A stretch of DNA of 12,639 nucleotides from Desulfobacterales bacterium (GTDB lineage: Bacteria > Desulfobacterota > DSM-4660 > Desulfatiglandales > Desulfatiglandaceae), in assembly GCA_022013615.1 (NCBI GenBank), contig JAKLQB010000148.1, positions 1-12,639 of the forward strand, read 5' to 3'. Below the pieces are notes generated by a model. It was given only the letters and a program-made list of their open reading frames with translations, was not told the DNA's origin and did no database searches. Positions 1 to 7,888 of this stretch are shown here, piece after piece; the first letter of the stretch is position 1; each line of letters starts with the position of its first letter. Position numbers and translations under genes: made by a program.

Positions 1-1389
1 AAATACCCCCTGTCTGTCCGTTCTTCCAGCCTGCTCGAAGATGCCCAATTTCAGCCTTATGCCGGGCTTTATGAAACCTATATGATTCCCAACAATCACC
101 CGGATCTTTCCATGCGCCTTCAGCATCTAATTACTGCAATTAAGCTGGTATATGCTTCCACTTATTATGAGAGTCCCAAGGCATTTTCCAGAAGCATTTC
201 AAGTCAAGCGCAGGAAGAGGCAATGGCTGTTATTATCCAGCAAATTGCCGGAGAAGAATATGGCGATTTTTTTTATCCGGCAGGTTCCGGTGTGGCCATG
301 TCACACAATTTTTATCCGTTTTCTCATATGAAATCCGAAGAAGGGATTGTCAATATCGCCCTGGGGCTGGGTAAAACCGTTATGGAAGGAGAAAAGAGCT
401 TGCGCTTTTCGCCTAAGTATCCAAACATCTTACCGCAGTTTTCAACTGTTGATGACATTCTGGCAAATGCCCAGCGTTTTTTTTATGCCTTGCGAGTCAA
501 GGGGTATCCAGATGAGCTCAACTTCGGGGAGTATTCAAATCTGGAAAAAAGAGAAGTAGATGATGCAGAAGACGAATTTCCTGTAAGGACATTTGCCAGC
601 ACTTATGTGCCAGATGAACACCGTATCAGGGATACTGCCTATATTCCGGGACCCAAGATTTTAACATTTGCTCAAATACTTAAATACAACTCATTGACTT
701 TGCCCCAACTGCTGTGTGATATATTGGAATTGGGGCGCAAGGGTATGGGGTGTCCTGTTGAAATGGAATTTTCGATTAACCTGAGTTCTGATAAAAATGG
801 CAAAAGTGATTTCTTTTTTCTTCAGATGAGGCCGATGGTGGCTGAAGAAGAGCGTTTTGAAGTGCAGATAACTCAGCAAGAGGTTGAAAAAGCATTCTGT
901 CATTCCTCCCAGGCCCTTGGGAATGGAAAAAATGAGGAAATGGCGGATATTGTCTATGTCAAGCCCGATGACTTTAAGCCGGAAGCCACAGTGCAGATGG
1001 CACAAGAGGTTGGCCAGATAAACTCTGGTTTGCTCAAAGACAAACGTCCGTACCTCCTGGTCGGTCCTGGAAGGTGGGGATCATTTGACAGGTGGCTCGG
1101 TATACCGGTCAAGTGGCAAAATATTTCAGGTGTGGGCGCCATAATTGAACTCAGAAATGAAAAGTTAAGGGCTGATCCGTCACAGGGGTCTCACTTTTTT
1201 CAGAATATTACATCCCTGGGGATCCACTATATTACTGTCACAGAAGGCTCTGGGGATTATTTTGACTGGGAATGGGTGGCTTCTCTGCCTGCTGTCCAGG
1301 AGACAAAATTTCTTAAGCATGTCAGGGTTGAAAGGCATTTTATTCTGAAAATTGACGGGAGGAGGTCTCAGTGTGTTATTTTTCATTGA
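1..1389 (+). CDS. PEP/pyruvate-binding (PPDK_N-type) protein, C-terminal part
   Basis: The reading frame is open from the first base, so the gene starts upstream; 462 codons are visible and it ends with TGA at 1387-1389. The first residues (PLSVRSSSLLEDAQ) match the ATP-grasp-like PEP/pyruvate-binding domain of PEP synthase and pyruvate phosphate dikinase. That domain continues through GSGVAMSHNFYPFSHM and GLGKTVMEG and closes with the LQMRPM motif near 823-840. A second conserved block follows (LLVGPGRWGS near 1057, WLGIPVKW, then DPSQGSHFF near 1174). I know this block from the C-terminus of stand-alone PPDK_N proteins, not from true PEP synthase. No phosphohistidine swivel domain (TSGG-x-TSHA type) and no PEP-utilising barrel occur in the visible part, so it is probably not a complete PEP synthase. 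Substrate and role are unknown; the missing N-terminus may hold a further domain. Confidence 0.85.
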   Translation, partial: KYPLSVRSSSLLEDAQFQPYAGLYETYMIPNNHPDLSMRLQHLITAIKLVYASTYYESPKAFSRSISSQAQEEAMAVIIQQIAGEEYGDFFYPAGSGVAMSHNFYPFSHMKSEEGIVNIALGLGKTVMEGEKSLRFSPKYPNILPQFSTVDDILANAQRFFYALRVKGYPDELNFGEYSNLEKREVDDAEDEFPVRTFASTYVPDEHRIRDTAYIPGPKILTFAQILKYNSLTLPQLLCDILELGRKGMGCPVEMEFSINLSSDKNGKSDFFFLQMRPMVAEEERFEVQITQQEVEKAFCHSSQALGNGKNEEMADIVYVKPDDFKPEATVQMAQEVGQINSGLLKDKRPYLLVGPGRWGSFDRWLGIPVKWQNISGVGAIIELRNEKLRADPSQGSHFFQNITSLGIHYITVTEGSGDYFDWEWVASLPAVQETKFLKHVRVERHFILKIDGRRSQCVIFH

Positions 1390-1478
1390 CTATTGACTAT
1401 TAACGATTGAAAATTTACTGTTTACACAAATATTTATTGTTTTCAATATTCAATCTGCAATCGGCAATAGTCAATTAA
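1387..1478. repeat. Heptad-rhythm imperfect inverted repeat before gdhA
   Basis: The left side reads in 7-base units (TGACTAT at 1387 and again at 1394, then TAACGAT, TGAAAAT); the first unit includes the stop codon of the upstream gene. The right side also reads in 7-base units, five in a row from 1444, each beginning CAAT. Bases 1393-1415 pair with 1452-1474 at 19 of 23 positions around a 36-base loop. The stem is AT-rich with no T-run after it, so it is not a standard intrinsic terminator. Three similar structures follow at 2827, 4258 and 4459. Confidence 0.7.
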
Positions 1479-1492
1479 ATCGGAGATTATTT

Positions 1493-2821
1493 ATGTCGGA
1501 CATTCTACAAGCAATTAAAAACAGGAATCCTGGTGAAAAAGAGTTTCATCATGCGGTTCAAGAAGTCATTGATTCTATTCAGCCGGTACTGGACCGGAAT
1601 CCTGAGTATCGTCAAGCTGCTATCCTGGAAAGAATTACTGAACCTGAACGGGTAATTATGTTTCGGGTCCCCTGGGTGGACGATCAGGGCCAGGCTCATT
1701 TAAACCGGGGATACCGGGTGCAGATGAACAGCGCACTTGGCCCTTATAAAGGAGGCCTGCGTTTTCATCCTTCGGTTAACCTGAGCATATTCAAAAGCCT
1801 CGCCTTTGAGCAGACTTTCAAAAATGCTTTGACTTCTTTGCCTTTGGGAGGCGGAAAAGGCGGATCCGACTTTCAGCCTCGTGGTAAATCCGATGCTGAA
1901 GTTATGCGCTTTTGTCAAAGCTTCATGTCAGAGTTGTTCCGTTACATCGGTCCGGACATTGATGTCCCGGCAGGTGACGTTGGAGTGGGTGCTCGCGAAA
2001 TCGGCTATCTGTTCGGCCAATACAAGCGACTTTGTAAAGAGTTCAGTGGAGTATTGACCGGGAAAGGGATCAACTGGGGAGGAAGCCTGGTTCGCCGAGA
2101 AGCGACCGGCTACGGTGTAGGTTATTTTCTGGCCGAACTATTGTCTCAACACGGACAGAGCATTGATGGGAAGACAGTAGCCATTTCTGGCTATGGCAAC
2201 GTTGGAACATATGTAGTGGAAAAAATAAATGAACTTGGTGGAAAAGTTGTAACTATCGCCGACGAATATGGATACGTATGCGACCCGGATGGCATTAAGG
2301 GCGAAAAACTACAATGTATGGCTGACCTGTGGTGTGTTTACCGTAAGTCTGCGGAGGATTATGCTACGCAATTTAATTGCGAATGGATTCAAGGAAGGCG
2401 ACCTTGGGAAGTGCCATGCGATGTCGCGATTCCCACAGCCATGGAGAACGAGTTGGATTTGAATGCGGCCAAGACACTGGTATCCAATGGATGCATGGCA
2501 GTGGTTGAAGCTGCCAACATGCCATGCACCCATGACGCTGTGCAGTATTTTCGTGAAAACGGGATTCTTTTCGCACCGGGAAAGGCTGCCAACGCTGGAG
2601 GAGTAGCTGTTTCCGGGCTTGAAATGACCCAAAACAGCATACGCCTGTCATGGACGAGGGAAGAGGTGGATAACCGACTGAAAATGATAATGGGAAATAT
2701 TCATCGTACTTGTCTTGAGGCAGCAGAAATGGTTGGGGCACCCGGAAACTATGTTGTTGGGGCAAACGTTGCAGGTTTTATGAAGGTGGCTGACGTTATG
2801 CTACAACAGGGGTTGGTTTGA
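1493..2821 (+). CDS. gdhA: Glutamate dehydrogenase, copy 1 (catalytic lysine present)
   Basis: Interconverts 2-oxoglutarate plus NH4+ and glutamate with NAD(P)H in the cytoplasm. At 442 residues it has the usual length of hexameric bacterial GDH (about 445-450). Domain I carries the three active-site lysines: K86 in PYKGGLRFHP, K110 in FKNALT and K122 in LPLGGGKGGSDF; D162 lies in DVPAGDVGVG. The Rossmann motif is SGYGNVGTYVVEK near 232-244. Two oddities lie in the nucleotide domain. The usual ATQNE is AMENE (A315-E319), and the SDS of NADP-type enzymes is ADE (256-258), so coenzyme use may differ from E. coli GdhA. The start is set by GGAG at 1482-1485, seven bases before ATG. It is followed after 79 bases by a paralogue, suggesting co-transcription. 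Family assignment is secure; catalytic direction and coenzyme are not. Confidence 0.95.
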   Translation: MSDILQAIKNRNPGEKEFHHAVQEVIDSIQPVLDRNPEYRQAAILERITEPERVIMFRVPWVDDQGQAHLNRGYRVQMNSALGPYKGGLRFHPSVNLSIFKSLAFEQTFKNALTSLPLGGGKGGSDFQPRGKSDAEVMRFCQSFMSELFRYIGPDIDVPAGDVGVGAREIGYLFGQYKRLCKEFSGVLTGKGINWGGSLVRREATGYGVGYFLAELLSQHGQSIDGKTVAISGYGNVGTYVVEKINELGGKVVTIADEYGYVCDPDGIKGEKLQCMADLWCVYRKSAEDYATQFNCEWIQGRRPWEVPCDVAIPTAMENELDLNAAKTLVSNGCMAVVEAANMPCTHDAVQYFRENGILFAPGKAANAGGVAVSGLEMTQNSIRLSWTREEVDNRLKMIMGNIHRTCLEAAEMVGAPGNYVVGANVAGFMKVADVMLQQGLV

Positions 2822-2826
2822 TCAGG

Positions 2827-2889
2827 GTTGAAATTTCGAATTTTGTCGAGTCCGTCTTTAATCTACAATCGAAATTCAAAAATCAAAAC
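2827..2889. repeat. Heptad-rhythm inverted repeat between the two GDH genes
   Basis: The 79-bp gap reads in 7-base units. From 2855 five consecutive units begin with TC (TCTTTAA, TCTACAA and so on, to 2889). The left part, 2828-2843, pairs with 2867-2881 around the shared core TTTCGA if two single-base bulges are allowed. The unit word differs from the one at 1387 but rhythm and opposed-arm layout are the same. The Shine-Dalgarno sequence of the next gene starts at 2890, directly after the last unit. Confidence 0.55.
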
Positions 2890-2900
2890 GGAGGTTATAT

Positions 2901-4250
2901 ATGTCAGATATTTTGGATATAATAAAGGACAGAGATCCGGGTGAAAAGGAGTTTCATCAGGCTGTAAAAAAGGTTTTGGAAAGTGTCCAGCCGGTCTTGG
3001 AACGAAATCCCGAATACCGTCAAACCGCCATTCTTGAAAGAATTACTGAACCTGAACGTGTGATTATGTTTCGGGTGCCCTGGATGGACGACCAGGGTCA
3101 GATCCATGTGAACCGTGGATACAAGATAGGAATGAATAGCGCAATCGGGCCGTATAAGGGAGGCCTGCGTTTTCACCCATCGGTAAACCTTAGCATCATT
3201 AAATTACTGGCCTTTGAGCAAATCTTTAAAAACGCCTTGACAACCTTAGGGATGGGGGGTGGCTCAGGGGGTTCTGATTTTGAACCAAAGGGAAAATCTG
3301 ATAATGAGGTTATGCGATTTTGTCAGAGTTTCATGGCTGAACTTTTCCGCCATATCGGGCCTAATACGGATATTACTGGCGGTGATATTGGTGTAGGGGC
3401 CAGGGAAATCGGTTATCTCTTTGGCACGTACAAGAAACTGAGCAATGAATTTACGGGCGTATTGACCGGTAAAGGTCTCGGTTGGGGAGGAAGTTTTATC
3501 CGGCCTGAAGCAACTGGATACGGTAATGTCTATTTTGCTGCTGAAATGCTGGACACCCAAAATGATACCCTTGAAGGCAAGACCTGCCTGGTATCAGGTG
3601 CAGGGAATGTGGCCCAGTTTACTGTTGAAAAACTCATAGAATTAGGCGGAAAGGTGGTCACCTTGTCAGATTCCTCAGGGTATATTTATGATGAAGAGGG
3701 CATTGACCAGGGCAAACTGGAATTTGTAAAAAGACTCAAGAACATCAGGCGCGGCAGGATAAGAGAGTACATTGACAAGTATTCCGAAGCGGTTTATACA
3801 GAAGTGGATCCCTCTCTGAATTACAATCCTTTGTGGAACCATAAGGCCGAATGTGCATTTCCGAGCGCAACACAAAATGAAATTAATGAAAAAGATGCTC
3901 AAAACCTGATCAATAATGGTGTGACGCTGGTCAGTGAGGGGGCTAATATGCCCTCAACGCCTGAAGCCATCGATATTTTTCTTGATAGTAAACTACTCTA
4001 TGCCCCCGGCAAGGCATCTAATGCAGGTGGGGTTGCAGTGTCGGGGCTTGAAATGGCCCAGAACAGCATGCGTTTAAACTGGTCCAGGGAAGAAGTGGAC
4101 AACCGCTTTAAGATGATCATGAAGAGCATTCATCAGAGCTGTCTCGATGCGGCCGCTGAGTATGGCGTACCGGGCAACTATATGGTAGGTGCCAACATCG
4201 CAGGTTTTGTGAAGGTTGTGAATGCTATGTTGGATCAGGGGCTGGTGTAA
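2901..4250 (+). CDS. Glutamate dehydrogenase paralogue lacking the catalytic lysine
   Basis: 449 residues, full length for hexameric GDH, aligned without gaps to copy 1 through residue 210 (161 of 210 identical by my count). K86, K110 and D162 are kept, but the lysine required for catalysis in this family is Ser at residue 122 (GMGGGSGGSDF; codon TCA at 3264-3266), and the preceding Pro is Gly. The VPA before the conserved Asp is ITG (158-160). The nucleotide domain looks healthier than in copy 1: SGAGNVAQF, an NADP-type SDSSG at 256-260, and an intact ATQNE at 323-327. It may therefore bind nucleotide and join hexamers but be unable to do normal GDH chemistry; a regulatory subunit or an altered reaction are both possible. 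The frame is fully open with a strong GGAGG at 2890-2894, so it is not a decayed pseudogene. Residues 361-449 are again close to copy 1. Confidence 0.92.
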   Translation: MSDILDIIKDRDPGEKEFHQAVKKVLESVQPVLERNPEYRQTAILERITEPERVIMFRVPWMDDQGQIHVNRGYKIGMNSAIGPYKGGLRFHPSVNLSIIKLLAFEQIFKNALTTLGMGGGSGGSDFEPKGKSDNEVMRFCQSFMAELFRHIGPNTDITGGDIGVGAREIGYLFGTYKKLSNEFTGVLTGKGLGWGGSFIRPEATGYGNVYFAAEMLDTQNDTLEGKTCLVSGAGNVAQFTVEKLIELGGKVVTLSDSSGYIYDEEGIDQGKLEFVKRLKNIRRGRIREYIDKYSEAVYTEVDPSLNYNPLWNHKAECAFPSATQNEINEKDAQNLINNGVTLVSEGANMPSTPEAIDIFLDSKLLYAPGKASNAGGVAVSGLEMAQNSMRLNWSREEVDNRFKMIMKSIHQSCLDAAAEYGVPGNYMVGANIAGFVKVVNAMLDQGLV

Positions 4251-4257
4251 AGGACAT

Positions 4258-4323
4258 GTTGCGAGTTGCGCGTTCCGGGTTGCGGGTTAGAATATAAAAC
4301 CCAAAACACGTAACGCGCAACCA
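4258..4323. repeat. Heptad-rhythm hairpin after the second GDH gene
   Basis: Five 7-base units beginning GTT run from 4258 to 4292 (GTTGCGA, GTTGCGC, GTTCCGG and so on). Four units with AAC in the middle run from 4296 to 4323. Bases 4265-4288 pair with 4298-4321 at 20 of 24 positions around a 9-base loop. It starts eight bases after the GDH stop codon and could end or shield that transcript, but no T-run follows, so a standard intrinsic terminator is not supported. Confidence 0.7.
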
Positions 4324-4369
4324 ATAAGCTTTTATGTTAATTCCTCGCCTGCAGCAGGCAGTTTTCATC

Positions 4370-4398
4370 TTGACAGCCAAGCCACGCTTTCCTACTAT
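4370..4398 (+). promoter_or_regulatory. Candidate sigma70 promoter for the carB group
   Basis: A perfect TTGACA at 4370-4375, a 17-base spacer and TACTAT at 4393-4398 (4 of 6 to consensus). Transcription would start near 4405 and give a leader of about 245 nt containing the whole 4459-4618 inverted repeat. Found by eye; one such match in AT-rich sequence can be chance. Confidence 0.4.
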
Positions 4399-4458
4399 TC
4401 TCAAAATTTCAAATCCAGTTAAATTTAATTCCCACCCAGTTCCTTAAGTTTAGAACTC

Positions 4459-4618
4459 GTTGAGTAGTTGGGTGGTTAAGTGGTTGAGTAGGAAAACATT
4501 CACTATTATTTCGGGATGTTATAACTTTTCAAACACCGAATGTCCAATTTTCAAGTAAATAATAGATATGATCATTTTAACAACAACTTAACGACTCAAC
4601 TACTTAACCACTTAACCA
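4459..4618. repeat. Octad-rhythm inverted repeat in the carB leader
   Basis: The left arm is four 8-base units starting GTT (GTTGAGTA at 4459, GTTGGGTG, GTTAAGTG, GTTGAGTA to 4490). The right arm is four units starting ACT (ACTTAACG at 4586, ACTCAACT, ACTTAACC twice, to 4617). Bases 4473-4491 pair with 4600-4618 at 18 of 19 positions. Because the arms are themselves tandem, they can also pair in a shifted register. The loop is 108 bases. In RNA this would be a long hairpin ending 31 bases before the carB start codon. Confidence 0.7.
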
Positions 4619-4649
4619 GATCTTAAGTTTCACTTACAAGGAGTCTTAT

Positions 4650-7600
4650 ATGCCGAGACGTGACGACATTAAGAAAGTGATGATTATCGGTTCGGGTCCT
4701 ATTATCATTGGTCAGGCCTGTGAGTTCGACTATTCCGGCACCCAGGCGTGCAAGGCCCTTCGAAAACTGGGCTATGAGATCGTCCTGGTCAATTCCAACC
4801 CTGCCACCATCATGACCGATCCGGGAATGGCTGATGTGACTTATATTGAACCCCTCAATTTACAGACAATGGCAGAGATTATTGAAAAGGAACGTCCGGA
4901 TGCCATTTTGCCCAATCTCGGAGGCCAGACCGGGTTGAATCTCTCTTCTGAATTGGCCCGCACCGGTGTGCTTGAAAAGTATGGCGTTAGGGTTATAGGA
5001 GTACAGGTGGATGCCATTAAACGTGGAGAAGATCGGATCGCTTTCAAGGAAACCATGAACCACCTCGGCATTGAAATGCCAAAAAGCGAACCGGCCTTCA
5101 GTGTTGAGGATGCTGAAAAGATAGCTGATAGTCTGGGCTATCCGGTGGTGATCCGGCCCGCCTATACCATGGGAGGAATGGGCGGGGGTATGGTTTACAA
5201 TGTGGAGGAATTGCGAATCATTGCCAGCCGGGGCCTGTCTGCGAGCCTTGTGGGCCAGATCCTGGTTGAGGAGTCCGTGTTAGGATGGGAAGAGCTGGAG
5301 CTGGAGGTAGTGCGCGATGCCAAAAACCAGATGATTACGGTCTGTTTTATAGAGAATGTTGATGCCATGGGCATTCACACAGGCGATTCTTTCTGCACGG
5401 CCCCCATGCTCACCATAGACCCTGAGCTTCAAAAGCGGCTTCAGAAATATTCATATGACATTGTAGAGGCCATAGAGGTGATCGGGGGCACCAATATCCA
5501 GTTTGCCCATGACCCTGAGACCGGCCGTGTTGTGGTAATCGAAATCAATCCCAGGACCTCCAGATCATCGGCTCTCGCATCAAAGGCCACAGGTTTTCCC
5601 ATTGCCCTTATATCGGCCATGCTTGCGGGCGGTTTGACTCTGGACGAGATTCCGTATTGGAGGGAAGGCACTCTGGATAAGTACACCCCATGGGGCGAAT
5701 ACGTAGTAGTCAAGTTTGCTCGCTGGGGCTTTGAAAAATTCGAAGGGTCCGAGGATAAATTAGGCACACAGATGCGGGCTGTGGGCGAGGTAATGAGTAT
5801 CGGTAAGACCTACAAAGAGGCATTTCAGAAGGCAATTCGCTCTTTGGAGACAGGGCGCTACGGCCTCGGTTTTGCCAGGGATTTCCATGAAAAACCATTG
5901 GATGACCTTTTTGATCTTTTGTCCGAAGCCTCAAGCGAGAGGCAGTTTATTATGTACGAGGCCCTGAGGAAAGGCGCCAGTATTGAAACGCTCTATGGAA
6001 AGACTCATATTAAGCCATGGTTTATTGAGCAGATGAAGGAGCTGGTGGACCTGGAAGAGGAGATTCTTAAATACAAGGGGAAAATACTCCCTGATGGATT
6101 GCTTACGCAAGCTAAAAAAGACGGGTTTTCGGATCGGTACCTGTCAGGGCTCCTTCAAGTCCCGGAAAAGGATGTCAGGGCAAAACGTGTCTCCATAGGT
6201 GTTGTGGAAGGGTGGGAGCCGGTGCCTGTAAGCGGGGTGGAAGACGCGGCCTATTATTTTTCAACTTACAACGCCCCTGATCAGGTAGAAACCAGTAAGA
6301 GGCGCAAGATTATGGTGTTAGGCGGTGGCCCCAACCGGATAGGGCAGGGGATTGAGTTTGACTACTGCTGCGTACACGCTGCTTTTACTCTTCGCGATGA
6401 GGGTTTTGAGTCCATTATGGTCAACTGCAATCCCGAGACCGTATCCACCGACTATGACACGTCCGATAAACTCTACTTTGAGCCGCTTACAGTAGAGGAT
6501 GTGTTGAGCATTTACGAAAAAGAGAAACCGGAAGGTGTCATTGTGCAATTCGGGGGACAGACTCCTCTTAACATTGCAAATGAACTGGCCGAAGCCGGGG
6601 TCAAAATCATCGGGACTTCGCCTGACACCATCGATCTGGCCGAGGACAGGGATCGGTTTCGCCAGAAGATGCGGAAGCTGGGTATTCCCCAGCCCGAATC
6701 GGGCATGGCCAGCACCCTGGAAGAAGCACTCGAGGTCGCTGAAAGGATAGGTTATCCCTTGATGGTGAGACCCTCCTATGTGCTGGGCGGCCGTGGCATG
6801 GAAGTGATCCACGACGAGGAGATGCTCAAGCATTATATTGCTGCGGCGGTGGATGTGTCCCCGGAACGGCCGATCCTGGTCGACAAGTTCCTGGAAAACG
6901 CTATTGAAGTTGAGGCAGATGCCATTGCCGACGGTACTGATGCCTTTGTACCTGCCATAATGGAACATATTGAGCTGGCCGGGGTCCATTCCGGTGATTC
7001 AGCCTGCGTTATACCTCCTATCAGTATCCCGGCTAAACATCTTGCTACTATCTTTGAATATAACAGAAAAATTGCGATTGAGCTTAATGTGGTTGGCCTG
7101 ATGAATATACAGTATGCCATTGCTAATGATACGGTGTTCATCCTTGAGGCCAACCCGCGAGCCTCCCGAACCGTGCCTCTTGTTTCAAAGGTTTGCAACA
7201 TCTCTATGGCCCGGATTGCAACTCAGCTCATGCTGGGAAAAAAGCTCGCCGATCTTGACATACGGCCCAGATCATTCCCCTATTACGGGGTTAAAGAGGC
7301 GGTGTTCCCTTTTAACATGTTCCCTGAGGTGGACCCTGTTCTGGGCCCGGAAATGCGATCCACCGGAGAGGTATTGGGAATGGCTGATTCCTTCGGGCTT
7401 GCCTACTTTAAGGCCCTGGAGGCTGCGCAGAACACGCTTCCCTCCGAGGGGACAGTCCTCATCACGGTATCTGAGATGGACAGACCGGCAGTGCTGGAGG
7501 TGGCCAGACAGTTTTACAGTTTGGGTTTTAAGCTCAGGACAACCAATGGAACTCATAGATTCCTGGCTGAACAAGGTATCGAGTCAGAACCCATTTTGAA

Positions 7601-7853
7601 AATGTATGAAGGACGTCCAAATATTGTGGATGGAATCAAGAATAATGAGATTCAACTTGTCATAAACACTCCCAGCGGTAAACTTAGCAAGCATGATGAT
7701 TCATACATACGCAAGGCGGCCATTAAGCATAAAGTGCCTTATATCACTACTCTTGCCGCTGCACTTGCTGCTGCAAGGGGCATTGCAAAAAATCGCAGAG
7801 GACATGGGAGCGTCAGGTCACTTCAGAGCTATCATGAAGATATTAAAATATAA
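4650..7853 (+). CDS. carB: Carbamoyl-phosphate synthase, large subunit
   Basis: Makes carbamoyl phosphate from bicarbonate, ammonia and two ATP for pyrimidine and arginine synthesis. At 1067 residues it has the normal length and the two-fold architecture. First half: GSGPIIIGQACEFDYSG near 14-30, ATP-grasp signature YPVVIRPAYTMGGMGGG at 164-180, metal/ATP motif EINPRTSR from 298. Second half from about 551: GGGPNRIGQGIEFDY, signature YPLMVRPSYVLGGRG from 702, EANPRASR from 833. A C-terminal MGS-like allosteric domain (from about 934) contains TTNGT and LVINTPSG, so effector control is likely. Start fixed by AAGGAG at 4638-4643, six bases before ATG. The small glutaminase subunit carA is not adjacent on either side; it may lie elsewhere, or ammonia may be used directly. 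Followed after 35 bases by the PurF-like gene on the same strand. Confidence 0.97.
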   Translation: MPRRDDIKKVMIIGSGPIIIGQACEFDYSGTQACKALRKLGYEIVLVNSNPATIMTDPGMADVTYIEPLNLQTMAEIIEKERPDAILPNLGGQTGLNLSSELARTGVLEKYGVRVIGVQVDAIKRGEDRIAFKETMNHLGIEMPKSEPAFSVEDAEKIADSLGYPVVIRPAYTMGGMGGGMVYNVEELRIIASRGLSASLVGQILVEESVLGWEELELEVVRDAKNQMITVCFIENVDAMGIHTGDSFCTAPMLTIDPELQKRLQKYSYDIVEAIEVIGGTNIQFAHDPETGRVVVIEINPRTSRSSALASKATGFPIALISAMLAGGLTLDEIPYWREGTLDKYTPWGEYVVVKFARWGFEKFEGSEDKLGTQMRAVGEVMSIGKTYKEAFQKAIRSLETGRYGLGFARDFHEKPLDDLFDLLSEASSERQFIMYEALRKGASIETLYGKTHIKPWFIEQMKELVDLEEEILKYKGKILPDGLLTQAKKDGFSDRYLSGLLQVPEKDVRAKRVSIGVVEGWEPVPVSGVEDAAYYFSTYNAPDQVETSKRRKIMVLGGGPNRIGQGIEFDYCCVHAAFTLRDEGFESIMVNCNPETVSTDYDTSDKLYFEPLTVEDVLSIYEKEKPEGVIVQFGGQTPLNIANELAEAGVKIIGTSPDTIDLAEDRDRFRQKMRKLGIPQPESGMASTLEEALEVAERIGYPLMVRPSYVLGGRGMEVIHDEEMLKHYIAAAVDVSPERPILVDKFLENAIEVEADAIADGTDAFVPAIMEHIELAGVHSGDSACVIPPISIPAKHLATIFEYNRKIAIELNVVGLMNIQYAIANDTVFILEANPRASRTVPLVSKVCNISMARIATQLMLGKKLADLDIRPRSFPYYGVKEAVFPFNMFPEVDPVLGPEMRSTGEVLGMADSFGLAYFKALEAAQNTLPSEGTVLITVSEMDRPAVLEVARQFYSLGFKLRTTNGTHRFLAEQGIESEPILKMYEGRPNIVDGIKNNEIQLVINTPSGKLSKHDDSYIRKAAIKHKVPYITTLAAALAAARGIAKNRRGHGSVRSLQSYHEDIKI

Positions 7854-7888
7854 AATCGCTCCACGATTTCATATGGGAGAGGATAAAG

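Larger units (their letters stand above)
4251..4649. other. 399-bp gene-free gap upstream of carB
   Basis: No credible coding frame. It holds, in order, a hairpin with heptad rhythm right after the GDH stop (4258-4323), a short palindrome around GCCTGCAGCAGGC (4347-4359), a sigma70-like promoter candidate (4370-4398), and a large octad-rhythm inverted repeat (4459-4618). CTTAAG occurs at both outer flanks of the large repeat (4443-4448 and 4622-4627). The carB ribosome-binding site follows at 4638. The gap separates the GDH pair from the carB group, so they are probably different transcription units. Confidence 0.6.

Noticed and set aside
1421..1449. Promoter of gdhA (TTTACA, 17 bases, CAATAT)
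   Set aside because: The -10 matches only 3 of 6 and falls inside the heptad repeat; not distinguishable from AT-rich background.
3241..3290. Lys to Ser in the second GDH as a sequencing error
   Set aside because: Two base changes in one codon plus linked changes nearby (Pro to Gly, VPA to ITG) with the frame intact argue for real divergence.
1387..4618. CRISPR array or transposon ends as the source of the intergenic repeats
   Set aside because: Units are 7-8 bases and degenerate, with no constant spacer length, no cas genes, no transposase and no target-site duplication seen.
6318..6989. 223-codon open frame on the - strand inside carB
   Set aside because: It lies wholly within the strongly conserved second half of carB, has no recognisable motif, and is explained by codon bias on the coding strand.
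7114..7599. 161-codon + strand frame inside carB
   Set aside because: Shadow frame of carB; low-complexity arginine/proline-rich product and no ribosome-binding site.
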